Of a DNA stretch of 10,887 nucleotides, positions 1 through 6,206 are shown in pieces. The translations under genes were made by a program, and so were the position numbers. Source of the DNA: an uncultured Synergistales bacterium (GTDB lineage: Bacteria; Synergistota; Synergistia; Synergistales; Aminobacteriaceae); the NCBI GenBank assembly GCA_937957815.1, contig CALFXN010000627.1, positions 1 to 10,887 of the forward strand, read 5' to 3'. Every line of letters starts with the position of its first letter. Position 1 is the first letter of the stretch. Below the pieces are notes generated by a model that saw only the letters and a program-made list of their open reading frames with translations, did not search any database and was not told the DNA's origin.

Positions 1-48
1 CGACCACCGAGATCTACACTCTTTCCCTACACGACGCTCTTCCGATCT
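1..48 (+). other. Illumina TruSeq/P5 adapter (sequencing artefact)
   Basis: These 48 bases match, as I recall it, the 3' 48 bases of the 58-base Illumina TruSeq universal (P5) adapter, ending in the diagnostic GCTCTTCCGATCT. They are library-construction sequence left untrimmed at the contig end. Genomic sequence begins at base 49. The adapter supplies two of the three bases of the apparent stop codon of the neighbouring LacI gene, so that stop is artificial. Confidence 0.98.
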
Positions 49-529
49 AATTGTCGATCCGGATCGTATCGACTCCCCTGAGGACCGAATAGCGATCCAT
101 CATCACGGCCGGAATGCCGAACTTCCCGAGGGAGGACGCGTCCCCCCTCGGAGACGAGGCCTCGATGAGGACGATGCCGTCAACGCGTTTCTCGGCGAGG
201 ACGTGGAAGTAGTCGTCTTCCTTCTTCGGATCGCCGTCGGTGTTGCAGATGATCATGGAATATCCCCGCAGGGCGCTCTCGTCGGAAATGCTCCGGGCGA
301 TTTCCGCGAAGAAAGGATTGGTCGCGTCGGGAAGAATCAGGCCGATCGTGTGGGAGTGCTTCTGACGGAGGCTCCGCGCGAGCGCGTTCCGTTTGTACTC
401 GAGTTCGTCCATCGCCGTGAGGACCCGTTCCCGAACCTCGGGACGAACGACGCGGCTGTCGTTCAGGACGTGGGAAACGGTTGTGACCGAAACCCCCGCG
501 AGCGTTGCGACGTCTTTCATGGTCGCCAA
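49..529 (-). CDS. LacI-family transcriptional regulator (3' end missing)
   Basis: This gene encodes a LacI/GalR-type repressor, probably acting on the divergent ribokinase gene. The N-terminal helix-turn-helix is typical (MKDVATLAGVSVTTVSHVLN), followed by the hinge and the start of the periplasmic-binding-like sensor domain (TIGLILPDATNPFFAEI, then VDGIVLIEAS). About 160 residues are present against roughly 330-340 for the family, because the contig ends in adapter; the TAG at 47-49 is formed at the adapter junction. I place the start at a TTG at 527-529, four codons including the start before KDV, because GGAGGAGG (538-545) lies exactly 8 bases upstream. The longer ATG start at 584-586 would sit inside the likely promoter and would translate the operators. 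The ligand cannot be told from this fragment; the neighbour suggests ribose or a related sugar. Confidence 0.9.
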
Positions 530-537
530 GCCGGACG

Positions 538-545
538 CCTCCTCC
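538..545 (-). promoter_or_regulatory. Ribosome binding site that decides the lacI start
   Basis: GGAGGAGG on the minus strand is 8 bases from a TTG codon (527-529) in the LacI frame. It is too far (17 bases) from the in-frame ATG at 518-520, and it lies inside the reading frame of the ATG at 586. It therefore points to the TTG start. Confidence 0.6.
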
Positions 546-569
546 GCAATCGTTTGCGCAATCGTTTGC
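546..569. promoter_or_regulatory. Tandem LacI/PurR-type operators
   Basis: Two perfect 12-base copies of GCAATCGTTTGC (546-557 and 558-569) abut, each inside CGCAATCGTTTGCG. Each is a near-palindrome around a central CG, matching the GCAAnCGnTTGC core of LacI-family operators such as the PurR box. They lie between the lacI ribosome binding site and the putative lacI -10 and would also cover the -35 region of a forward ribokinase promoter. Binding by the adjacent LacI protein is inferred. Confidence 0.65.
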
Positions 570-583
570 GAATATGGTACACT
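554..583 (+). promoter_or_regulatory. Weak candidate promoter for the ribokinase gene
   Basis: TTGCGC (554-559) and TACACT (578-583) are 18 bases apart, a weak sigma70 match. The -35 would lie within the tandem operators, so a bound LacI protein would block it. No better forward promoter is visible before the ribokinase start. Confidence 0.3.
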
Positions 584-602
584 CATTTCAACAATCCGTC
601 AA
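574..602 (-). promoter_or_regulatory. Candidate sigma70-type promoter for lacI
   Basis: On the minus strand, TTGACG (602-597) is separated by exactly 17 bases from TACCAT (579-574). The start of transcription would be near 567, inside the second operator, which fits autorepression. It leaves about 38 bases of leader containing the ribosome binding site for the TTG start. Confidence 0.5.
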
Positions 603-636
603 AGGAGAATCGTCACGTCCGGGAAAGGTGTGGAGG

Positions 637-1566
637 ATGATGCCCCGTATCGTCGTAACAGGTTCCCTGAATATGGATCTCGTCATGCGGTCGCCCAGGA
701 CTCCGGTTCTCGGCGAGACGATTCCGGCGGGGCCGTTCGTCACGTCCCACGGAGGGAAGGGGGCGAATCAGGCTGTCGCATGCGCCCGGCTCGGAGCGTC
801 CGTTGCGATGATCGGGCGGGTCGGCGACGACGCGTTCGGCGCCGGACTCCGCGAATCGCTGGAACGCGAGGGAGTCGACGCGTCTGCGGTTCTCACGACG
901 AGGGAGTGTTCCACGGGAGTCGCGTCGATCGTCGTCGTCGACGGAGATAACGGAATCCTCATCGCTCCGGGGGCGAACGGCATGCTCTCCCCATGGGATA
1001 TCAGAACCGCCGCGCCGCTTTTTTATGGCGCCTCGTGTGCGCTCTTTCAGCTCGAGATTCCCGTGGAAACAGTTCTGGACGGCTTGCGGCTCGCAAAACG
1101 GGTGGGGGTACGAACGATCCTCAACCCGGCGCCGTTCGCGTCCCTTCCGGACGAGGTGTTCGCGCTCGCGGACTTCTTCATTCCGAATCGCATCGAACTG
1201 GAGCAGTTCTCGGGAATATCCGGGCTTGCTGAAGGAGCTTCGGCGCTTCGGAGCAGGGGCGCGTCCGGGATCGTCGTGACCGTGGGGAAGGAAGGGGCGT
1301 GGATCTTCGCCGATGCCGAACCGCTTCTCGTGAAGGCTCCCGCCATCGACGCCGTCGACAGTACGGGGGCGGGAGACGCGTTCGTCGCGGCGTTCGCCGT
1401 GGCACTCGCGGAGGAGAAGTCTCCCCGGGATGCGGTCGAAATGGCGGTCTGTGCGGGCGCTCTCGCCTGCATCCGTCTCGGCGCGAGGGAAGGACTGCCT
1501 TCGCGTGCGGAGGTCGACGACCTTCTTCGGGAAAACGTCTTTCGGACGGGAGCGTCGCGGCGCTGA
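637..1566 (+). CDS. rbsK: Ribokinase (PfkB family)
   Basis: This 309-residue protein is predicted to phosphorylate ribose to ribose 5-phosphate with ATP in the cytoplasm. Length is normal for RbsK. The N-terminal VVTGSLNMDLV (about residues 6-16) holds the sugar-binding Asn and Asp; SHGGKGANQAVACARLG (37-53) is PfkB signature 1; NPAP lies at 163-166; DSTGAGDAF (241-249) is signature 2 with Asp247 as the catalytic base. Two ATGs (637 and 640) follow GGAAAGG and GGAGG; either could start the protein, and the open frame upstream to 505 runs through the regulatory region and is not used. The gene is divergent from the LacI-type regulator. No ribose transporter is visible here, so the substrate could be another sugar; signature 1 (GGKGANQA) favours ribokinase over 2-keto-3-deoxygluconate kinase. 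Confidence 0.93.
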   Translation: MMPRIVVTGSLNMDLVMRSPRTPVLGETIPAGPFVTSHGGKGANQAVACARLGASVAMIGRVGDDAFGAGLRESLEREGVDASAVLTTRECSTGVASIVVVDGDNGILIAPGANGMLSPWDIRTAAPLFYGASCALFQLEIPVETVLDGLRLAKRVGVRTILNPAPFASLPDEVFALADFFIPNRIELEQFSGISGLAEGASALRSRGASGIVVTVGKEGAWIFADAEPLLVKAPAIDAVDSTGAGDAFVAAFAVALAEEKSPRDAVEMAVCAGALACIRLGAREGLPSRAEVDDLLRENVFRTGASRR

Positions 1567-1590
1567 CGGACGCCGCGAAAGATAAGAACC

Positions 1591-2394
1591 GTGTCCGTCG
1601 GGTTTTATCGCGACTCTTCCGTTCCTCTCTACGAGATCAAGAGCTGCCGTGCGGAGCTGCACTCGAGCCGCGGGCACTTTCACGACGAGATCGCGATCGC
1701 GCTCATCGGATGCGGGACGAGCCTCGTCGAATGCGCCGCGGGGCCGTTTCTCGCGGAACCGGATACGCTCGTCGTCTTTCCTCCGGGCGTCGTTCATTCC
1801 TGCAACCCGAGAACCCCGGACAACTGGGCCTTCCGGATGCTCTTCGTCCCTCCGGACATTCTTCCGCGGGAGGAACGGGAGTGCTTCAGCGGCCCAGCTC
1901 CACGGATCATCCGGATGGACCGGGAGTTCAGGGAGAGGATCGGAAAAGCCTTCGAAGTTCTCTCTGGCGACGGTGGGCCGGAAGAGAAGGAAGAGACGCT
2001 GTTTCTCCTTCTCGAACTTGCAGCCGAAAGGTCCGTAATCTCGGGAGAAACGGGAGCCGCGAATGCCCCCATCCCGGAGTCGATCGTGCGGACTGCCGCC
2101 TTCTTGCGGGAATATCGCCACGAGGAAATTCCCCTCAAGCGTCTTGCGGAAGTTTCGGGCCTGAGCAGATTTCACCTCGTCCGGGCGTTCCGCAGGTCCT
2201 TTGACATGACACCGCACGCCTACCTCATGACCCTCCGGATCGACGACTCGAAACGACTCCTGCGCGAAGGGGTCGCGATCTCGGACATCGCGCTCGCGGA
2301 AGGATTCTGCGATCAAAGCCACTTCACGCGCGTCTTTCGCGAGATATGCGGAGATACCCCCGCCCGCTATATCGCCTCCGAACGCCACCGCTGA
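1591..2394 (+). CDS. AraC-family transcriptional regulator
   Basis: This is a 267-residue, full-length AraC/XylS-type regulator with a GTG start 24 bases after the ribokinase stop. The N-terminal half is a cupin-like sensor: GHFHDEIAIALI (about 28-39) is the usual metal/ligand-binding His strand and VVFPPGVVHSCNP (61-73) the second. The C-terminal half has two helix-turn-helix motifs, the first around residues 181-203 (LKRLAEVSGLSRFHLVRAF) and the second around 229-252 (ISDIALAEGFCDQSHFTRVF). The ligand is unknown. It lies between ribokinase and a DUF2000 gene on the same strand, so a target in that group is plausible. No strong ribosome binding site precedes the GTG (only AAAGATAAGAA), so translation may be weak. 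Confidence 0.9.
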   Translation: MSVGFYRDSSVPLYEIKSCRAELHSSRGHFHDEIAIALIGCGTSLVECAAGPFLAEPDTLVVFPPGVVHSCNPRTPDNWAFRMLFVPPDILPREERECFSGPAPRIIRMDREFRERIGKAFEVLSGDGGPEEKEETLFLLLELAAERSVISGETGAANAPIPESIVRTAAFLREYRHEEIPLKRLAEVSGLSRFHLVRAFRRSFDMTPHAYLMTLRIDDSKRLLREGVAISDIALAEGFCDQSHFTRVFREICGDTPARYIASERHR

Positions 2395-2406
2395 GCAATT
2401 TCTTCC

Positions 2407-2412
2407 TATAAT
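2407..2412 (+). promoter_or_regulatory. Possible -10 box before the DUF2000 gene
   Basis: A perfect TATAAT lies in the 39-base gap between the AraC and DUF2000 genes, 21 bases before the ATG at 2434. No recognisable -35 lies 15-19 bases upstream, so it would need an activator, for example the adjacent AraC protein, or be a chance match. Confidence 0.3.
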
Positions 2413-2433
2413 TCCGACGGGGCGGGAGAGACA

Positions 2434-2874
2434 ATGTCTCCAACGAATCGAAGGGGAGGCATGAACGTGAAGTGTGTCATCGTCATCGACAGGGATTTGC
2501 CGCCGGGACTCGCGGCGAACGCGGCTGCGGCGCTCGGGATGAGCCTCGGCGCACAGGTCGACGGGTTGATCGGACCGGACGTGGCGGACGCGGACGGAGT
2601 GGTGCATCGGGGGATTACGAAGGTGAACCTTCCGGTCCTGATGGCTTCGTCCGGAGAATTGACGGATCTTTTTTCGGCGATTGTTTCCGCGAAGGATCCG
2701 GATGTCGCCGTCATCGGATTCAGCAGGCTTGCCCAGAGCTGCAAGAGCTACGACATCTACAGGGACCGGATGAATGAGACGCATACGCCTGAGCTTGGGT
2801 TCTCCGGAATATGCGTTCATGGAGATCACAAAAAGGTCTCGCGTCTGACAGGATCGTTGCCGGTTCTGAAATAG
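2434..2874 (+). CDS. DUF2000-family protein
   Basis: This small protein of 146 residues resembles the uncharacterised DUF2000 family, whose fold, as I recall, is related to peptidyl-tRNA hydrolase 2. The N-terminal stretch CVIVIDRDLPPGLAANAAA (about 14-32) with a following GMSLGAQVDG is the family hallmark; later segments ITKVNLPVLMAS (61-72) and VAVIGFSRLAQSCKSYDIY (91-109) also fit. The ATG at 2434 has GGGAG 5 bases upstream and is preferred over the ATG at 2461, where the purine-rich run is too close. Small proteins of this type often sit beside AraC regulators, as here. I assign no enzymatic role. An intrinsic terminator follows 42 bases after the stop. Confidence 0.8.
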   Translation: MSPTNRRGGMNVKCVIVIDRDLPPGLAANAAAALGMSLGAQVDGLIGPDVADADGVVHRGITKVNLPVLMASSGELTDLFSAIVSAKDPDVAVIGFSRLAQSCKSYDIYRDRMNETHTPELGFSGICVHGDHKKVSRLTGSLPVLK

Positions 2875-2916
2875 CGCCCGAGAGAGATCTTCGGAAGTCG
2901 GATTCCCGAGAGGTCG

Positions 2917-2963
2917 GGAAGTTCGGGGTGAATCAGCCCGCGAACTTCCTTTTTTTGTTTTTT
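2917..2963 (+). terminator. Intrinsic terminator after the DUF2000 gene
   Basis: A 9-base perfect stem GGAAGTTCG (2917-2925) pairs with CGAACTTCC (2941-2949). It has an inner GGG/CCC extension and is followed by seven Ts, a G and six more Ts. It ends the ribokinase-AraC-DUF2000 transcription unit and separates it from uxaC. An alternative hairpin, TTCCCGA-GAGG-TCGGGAA (2903-2920), overlaps the first four stem bases. Confidence 0.9.
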
Positions 2964-2992
2964 GGAAGAGATGTTGAATTTTCGGAACAAAA

Positions 2993-3008
2993 GAAAATCG
3001 AAATTTTC
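2993..3008. promoter_or_regulatory. Palindrome upstream of uxaC, candidate operator
   Basis: GAAAAT-CGAA-ATTTTC is a perfect 6-4-6 inverted repeat in an AT-rich stretch. It ends 9 bases before a -10-like TAAAAT (3018-3023), which is followed by another TAAAAT (3033-3038). No good -35 is visible. Its position suggests a regulator site for uxaC; which protein binds is unknown. Confidence 0.35.
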
Positions 3009-3071
3009 ATCATACTGTAAAATTGATTTCCGTAAAATGGAACTGCAACGCTGATAAGAAGGCGGAAGCTC

Positions 3072-4510
3072 ATGAACGCGTCATCGTGTTCCGAACGACC
3101 GAAACCGTTTATGGACGAGGATTTCCTTTTGGATTCGAAGTCCGCGCAGCGGCTTTATCACGAATATGCGGCTCAGATGCCGATCATCGACTACCACTGT
3201 CATATCCCCACCGAAGATATCGCGAACGACAGAAACTTCGAAAACCTGACGCAAGTGTGGCTCGGAGGCGACCATTACAAATGGCGCGCCATGCGCGCAT
3301 GCGGCATAGATGAACGCTTCATAACGGGCGACGCTTCCGATGAGGAGAAGTTCGCGGCATAGGCCGGGGTCGTTCCGCAGGTCGTGAGAAATCACCTCTA
3401 CCGCTGGACGCATATGGAACTCCGACGGACATTCGGTGTCGACGGACTTCTCCGCCCCGAGACGGCCGCCGGAATCTACGAGCATTGCTCGAAGCTTCTC
3501 CGGACGCGGGAGTTTTCGGTCAGGTCGATTATCAGAAAATATAACGTCGACGCTCTCTGCACTACGGACGATCCGGTCGATTCGCTCGAGCATCACAGGA
3601 CGATCCGCGAAAGCGGGTTCGAGACGCTCGTGGCTCCGACATTCCGTCCGGACAGAGTTCTTGACGCGCATCTTCCGAAGGTGTTCAACGAATGGAGGGA
3701 TCGGCTCGAAGTCGCTTCGGGCGTTCGCGCCGACTCGTTCGGGTGGTTCATCGAGGGGCTGAAGCGGCGCCACCGGTTCTTCCACGAACAGAAGGGCCGT
3801 CTTTCGGATTACGGCATCGAGATACCGTACGCCTCAGACTGGACGACCCCTGAAGTCGAGCAGACGTACGCATTCCTCAGGAGCGGACGGGCTCTTTCGA
3901 GCGAAATATTGCTGAAATTCCGCTCTGCCGTGCTGTATGAACTGCTCGTAATGGATCACGATCAGGGGTGAGTGCAGCAACTCCACCTCGGAGCTCTTCG
4001 GAACGCCAATACGCGCGTGTTCGGGAAGATCGGGGCGAATATCGGCTACGACACGATCGGCGACTGGGAACAGGGGGTCCTTCTCGCGCGTCTGCTCGAC
4101 CGACTCGAGCGGGCGGGACACCTTGGAAAGACGATCGTCTATTCGCTGAGTCCACGGGATAACGAGATGATTCCCTCGATCCTGGGATGCTTCCAGGATG
4201 GATCCGCCCCGGGAAGGATGCAGATGGATCGGCGTGGTGGTTCACGGATCAGAAGGACGGTATGACACGGCAGGTAGAAGCGCTTTCCTCGGTTGGCGTG
4301 CTCTCCAGATTCGTCGGAATGTTGACGGATTCGCGTTTCTTCCTGTCGTACCCGCGGCATGAATACTTCCGGCGCATTCTCTGCAACACCTTCGGAAACG
4401 AGAGACAGCGAGGGGAACTTCCCGAAGATTACGATCTGCTCGGTGGAATTGTTCAGGATATTAGTTTTAACAATACGCGCAATTATTTTCATTTAAGTTC
4501 TATTCAATGA
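3072..4510 (+). pseudogene. uxaC: Uronate isomerase, broken by two stops and a frameshift
   Basis: Intact UxaC converts glucuronate to fructuronate and galacturonate to tagaturonate. Nearly the whole protein (about 479 codons) can be read: [10 protein letters not shown] and IIDYHCHI with the metal-binding His pair, [57 protein letters not shown] and [20 protein letters not shown]. Three lesions break it. TAG at 3360-3362 and TGA at 3969-3971 both stand where the family has Trp (KFAA-W and DHDQG-W-VQQLH), each one G-to-A change from TGG. One G is missing near 4226-4227, where CAG ATG should continue GGA TCG GCG TGG TGG. The ATG at 3072 gives an extension of about 10 residues before the usual N-terminus. 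It heads the plus-strand TRAP cluster. A consensus error is the alternative. Confidence 0.9.
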
Positions 4511-4550
4511 AACATATCCAAGAAAGAGGAGAGATTTGCGCAATAGTGAG

Positions 4551-4579
4551 TTGAAACTACGAATGAATTCGTCTGGAAT
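4551..4579 (+). promoter_or_regulatory. Candidate promoter for the TRAP genes, with a palindrome in the spacer
   Basis: TTGAAA (4551-4556) and TGGAAT (4574-4579) are exactly 17 bases apart. The spacer holds the inverted repeat ACGAA-TGAA-TTCGT (4559-4572), a position where a repressor would block RNA polymerase. Transcription would start near 4586, about 39 bases before dctP. Confidence 0.5.
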
Positions 4580-4624
4580 GGGTATCGAAGACTCATAATT
4601 CTTGATCCATAAGGAGGAGAAGTC

Positions 4625-5615
4625 ATGAAGAAGTTGGTGTGTGTCCTCGCGGTCTTCGCAGTCGTCTCAATGATTCTCCCTTTCGGATCTCAAGCATCGG
4701 CCGCGCCGCAGATAGTGCTTCGTCTTGGTGAAACCCATGTCGCGGACTACCCTACGGCGAATGGCGACATGGAATTCGCTCGTCTCGTCGAGAGGCGTAC
4801 CGGTGAACGAATCAAGATCGAAGTCTATCACAGCAAGTAGCTCGGAGAAGAAAAGGCGGTCATCGAAGAAGGTCAGTTCGGCGCGATCGATTTCACCCGC
4901 GTGAGCATCTCCCCGCTCGCTGCCTTCGCACCGATGTTCGATGCCATGCAGTGCCATATCTCTATCGTGACGAAACGCATATGTGGAAGGTTTTGAACGG
5001 GCAGATCGGCGAAGACTTCCTCAAGAGCCTCGAACCGGCGAATTTCGTCGGACTCTGCTGGTACGATTCCGGCGCCCGGGACTTCTACAATTCGAAGAGG
5101 GAAATCAAGACCGTCGCCGATCTCAAGGGAATGAAAATCAGAGTCCAGGAAAGCAAACTCATGATGGGGCTCGTTTCCGCCCTCGGCGCGGTTCCGACCC
5201 CGATGCCTTTCGGGGAGTTTTACAGCGCGCTTCAGACCGGCGTTATCGAAGGTGCGGAAAATAACTGGCCGAGTTATTTCTCGACGAGCCACTACGAAGT
5301 CGCGAAGTATTTCACACTCGACGGACATACGCGGGTCCCCGAAATCACGATTGCGAGCAAGATCGTTATGGACAAGCTTTCCAAGGAAGATCAGGAGATG
5401 ATCAAGAAAGCTGAAAGGACTCGATATCCTATCAGATCAAGCTCTGGAAGGAGTTCGAGAAGGTGGCCGAAGACAAAGTCCGCGCGAAGGGGTGCCTCAT
5501 CACGACGTTGACTCCCGAAGCCCAGGCCGGTTTCCAGAAGGCCATGCAGCCGATGTACGATCAGCTGAAACCAGAGTTGAAGGAAATCGTGAAGAAGATC
5601 CAGGAAGTGAAGTAG
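4625..5615 (+). pseudogene. dctP: TRAP transporter substrate-binding protein DctP, broken
   Basis: Intact DctP is the extracytoplasmic protein that captures the substrate, here probably a hexuronate, for the DctQM permease. A strong AAGGAGGAG site (4611-4619) precedes the ATG. The signal peptide (residues 1 to about 27, ending ASA-AP) has no lipobox Cys, which fits a free periplasmic protein. The lesions are: TAG at 4838-4840 where the family has Gln (YHS-K-Q-LGEEKAVIE), one C-to-T change; one base missing at 4950/4951, so DAMQ no longer reads into LPYLYRDETHMWKV; and one base missing near 5413-5416, after which KDSISYQIKLWKEFEKV is read in another frame. Restoring these gives 330 residues, normal for the family, ending EIVKKIQEVK. 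RVQESKLMMGLVSALG and ALQTGVIEGAENN are conserved DctP segments. Confidence 0.9.
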
Positions 5616-5623
5616 AGACCTTC

Positions 5624-5663
5624 GAGGGGGGACGTCGCAAGCCGCGGCTCCCCCCCCCTTTTT
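5624..5663 (+). terminator. Intercistronic hairpin/attenuator between dctP and dctQ
   Basis: GGGGGG (5626-5631) can pair with the C-run at 5649-5658, followed by TTTTT (5659-5663) and a G. It lies 10 bases after the dctP stop. Such hairpins between a binding-protein gene and its permease genes usually make the binding protein more abundant by partial termination or mRNA protection. Confidence 0.6.
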
Positions 5664-5684
5664 GTCTCCGAAGGGGGAATGCGT

Positions 5685-6206
5685 GTGAAGGCACTGACGG
5701 CCTTACTTCGCTTCATTCATTTCATTCTGGTGATGTCCGCGAAAGTTCTCCTCGCGGCGATGGTGATCCTGACGTCGGTGAACGTCTTTATGCGTTACGT
5801 CATGAACTCGGGAATCGGATGGTCCGAGGAAATATCGCTCGTCATCGTCGTATGGTTCACGTTCATTTCCATGGTTCTCGGGGTAAAGCAGCGACTTCAT
5901 ATCAGCCTTTGCCTCTTTCCGAAGGATCTGACGCCGACCATGGATTTTCTGCTCCCGAAGCTTTCGGATCTCGTCACGCTGTTTCTTGGGTACGTCATGA
6001 TCCACTACGGATGGATCCTCGTCGGGTTCACGAGCACGTCAATCCTTCCCGCCTCAGAGTTCCCGGCGGCGGTCATGTACTTTCCGCTTGTGTTGGCGGG
6101 TATTCTCGTGACGTACGAATCCCTCATGAATCTCTTTGGCTTCGACAAGGGGGACGAGAATCTCGACCGGACGCTTTCCGGCGGGAGGTGCTCGGGCGAT
6201 GCCTGA
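5685..6206 (+). CDS. dctQ: TRAP transporter small permease DctQ
   Basis: This is the small membrane subunit of a TRAP transporter, which works with the large subunit DctM to use a sodium or proton gradient for uptake. It is about 173 residues with four predicted membrane segments. Counted from the ATG at 5679, they lie near residues 10-35, 50-70, 92-117 and 129-152. Family features include VFMRYVMNSGIGWSEEISL and the HISL segment after GVKQRL. The sequence AAGGGGG (5671-5677) is 7 bases from a GTG at 5685 but only 1 base from the ATG at 5679, so I prefer the GTG; the two differ by two residues. It overlaps dctM by 8 bases. The frame is intact although both partners are broken, so it is probably not functional as a transporter on its own. 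Confidence 0.9.
   Translation: MKALTALLRFIHFILVMSAKVLLAAMVILTSVNVFMRYVMNSGIGWSEEISLVIVVWFTFISMVLGVKQRLHISLCLFPKDLTPTMDFLLPKLSDLVTLFLGYVMIHYGWILVGFTSTSILPASEFPAAVMYFPLVLAGILVTYESLMNLFGFDKGDENLDRTLSGGRCSGDA

Noticed and set aside
530..586. lacI start at the ATG at 584-586
   Set aside because: It overlaps the presumed promoter and operator repeats and has no good ribosome binding site, while the TTG at 527-529 has an ideal one.
505..636. N-terminal extension of ribokinase from the ATG at 505
   Set aside because: The extra 44 residues run through the lacI coding start, the operators and the promoters; ribokinases start just before VVTGSLNMD, where two ATGs with nearby purine-rich sites exist.
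613..2829. A 738-codon open frame on the minus strand opposite rbsK, araC and the DUF2000 gene
   Set aside because: It is Arg/Asp-rich, low in hydrophobic residues and lacks any family motif; it mirrors three genes with strong motifs in the forward frames. This is a high-GC shadow.
2811..3020. Small forward frame across the DUF2000 stop and the terminator
   Set aside because: It overlaps the end of the DUF2000 gene, reads through the terminator hairpin and T-run, and has no conserved features.
3360..3971. Stop-codon recoding (UGA as Trp or selenocysteine, UAG as pyrrolysine) to explain the in-frame stops of uxaC
   Set aside because: One stop is TAG and the other TGA, both at Trp positions, and a third TAG in dctP is at Gln. 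No single recoding fits. rbsK and araC end at TGA, and frameshifts occur in the same genes.
4940..5420. Programmed frameshifting in dctP
   Set aside because: Two separate shifts plus a nonsense codon in one gene, without slippery heptamers or obvious downstream structures, fit damage or errors better.
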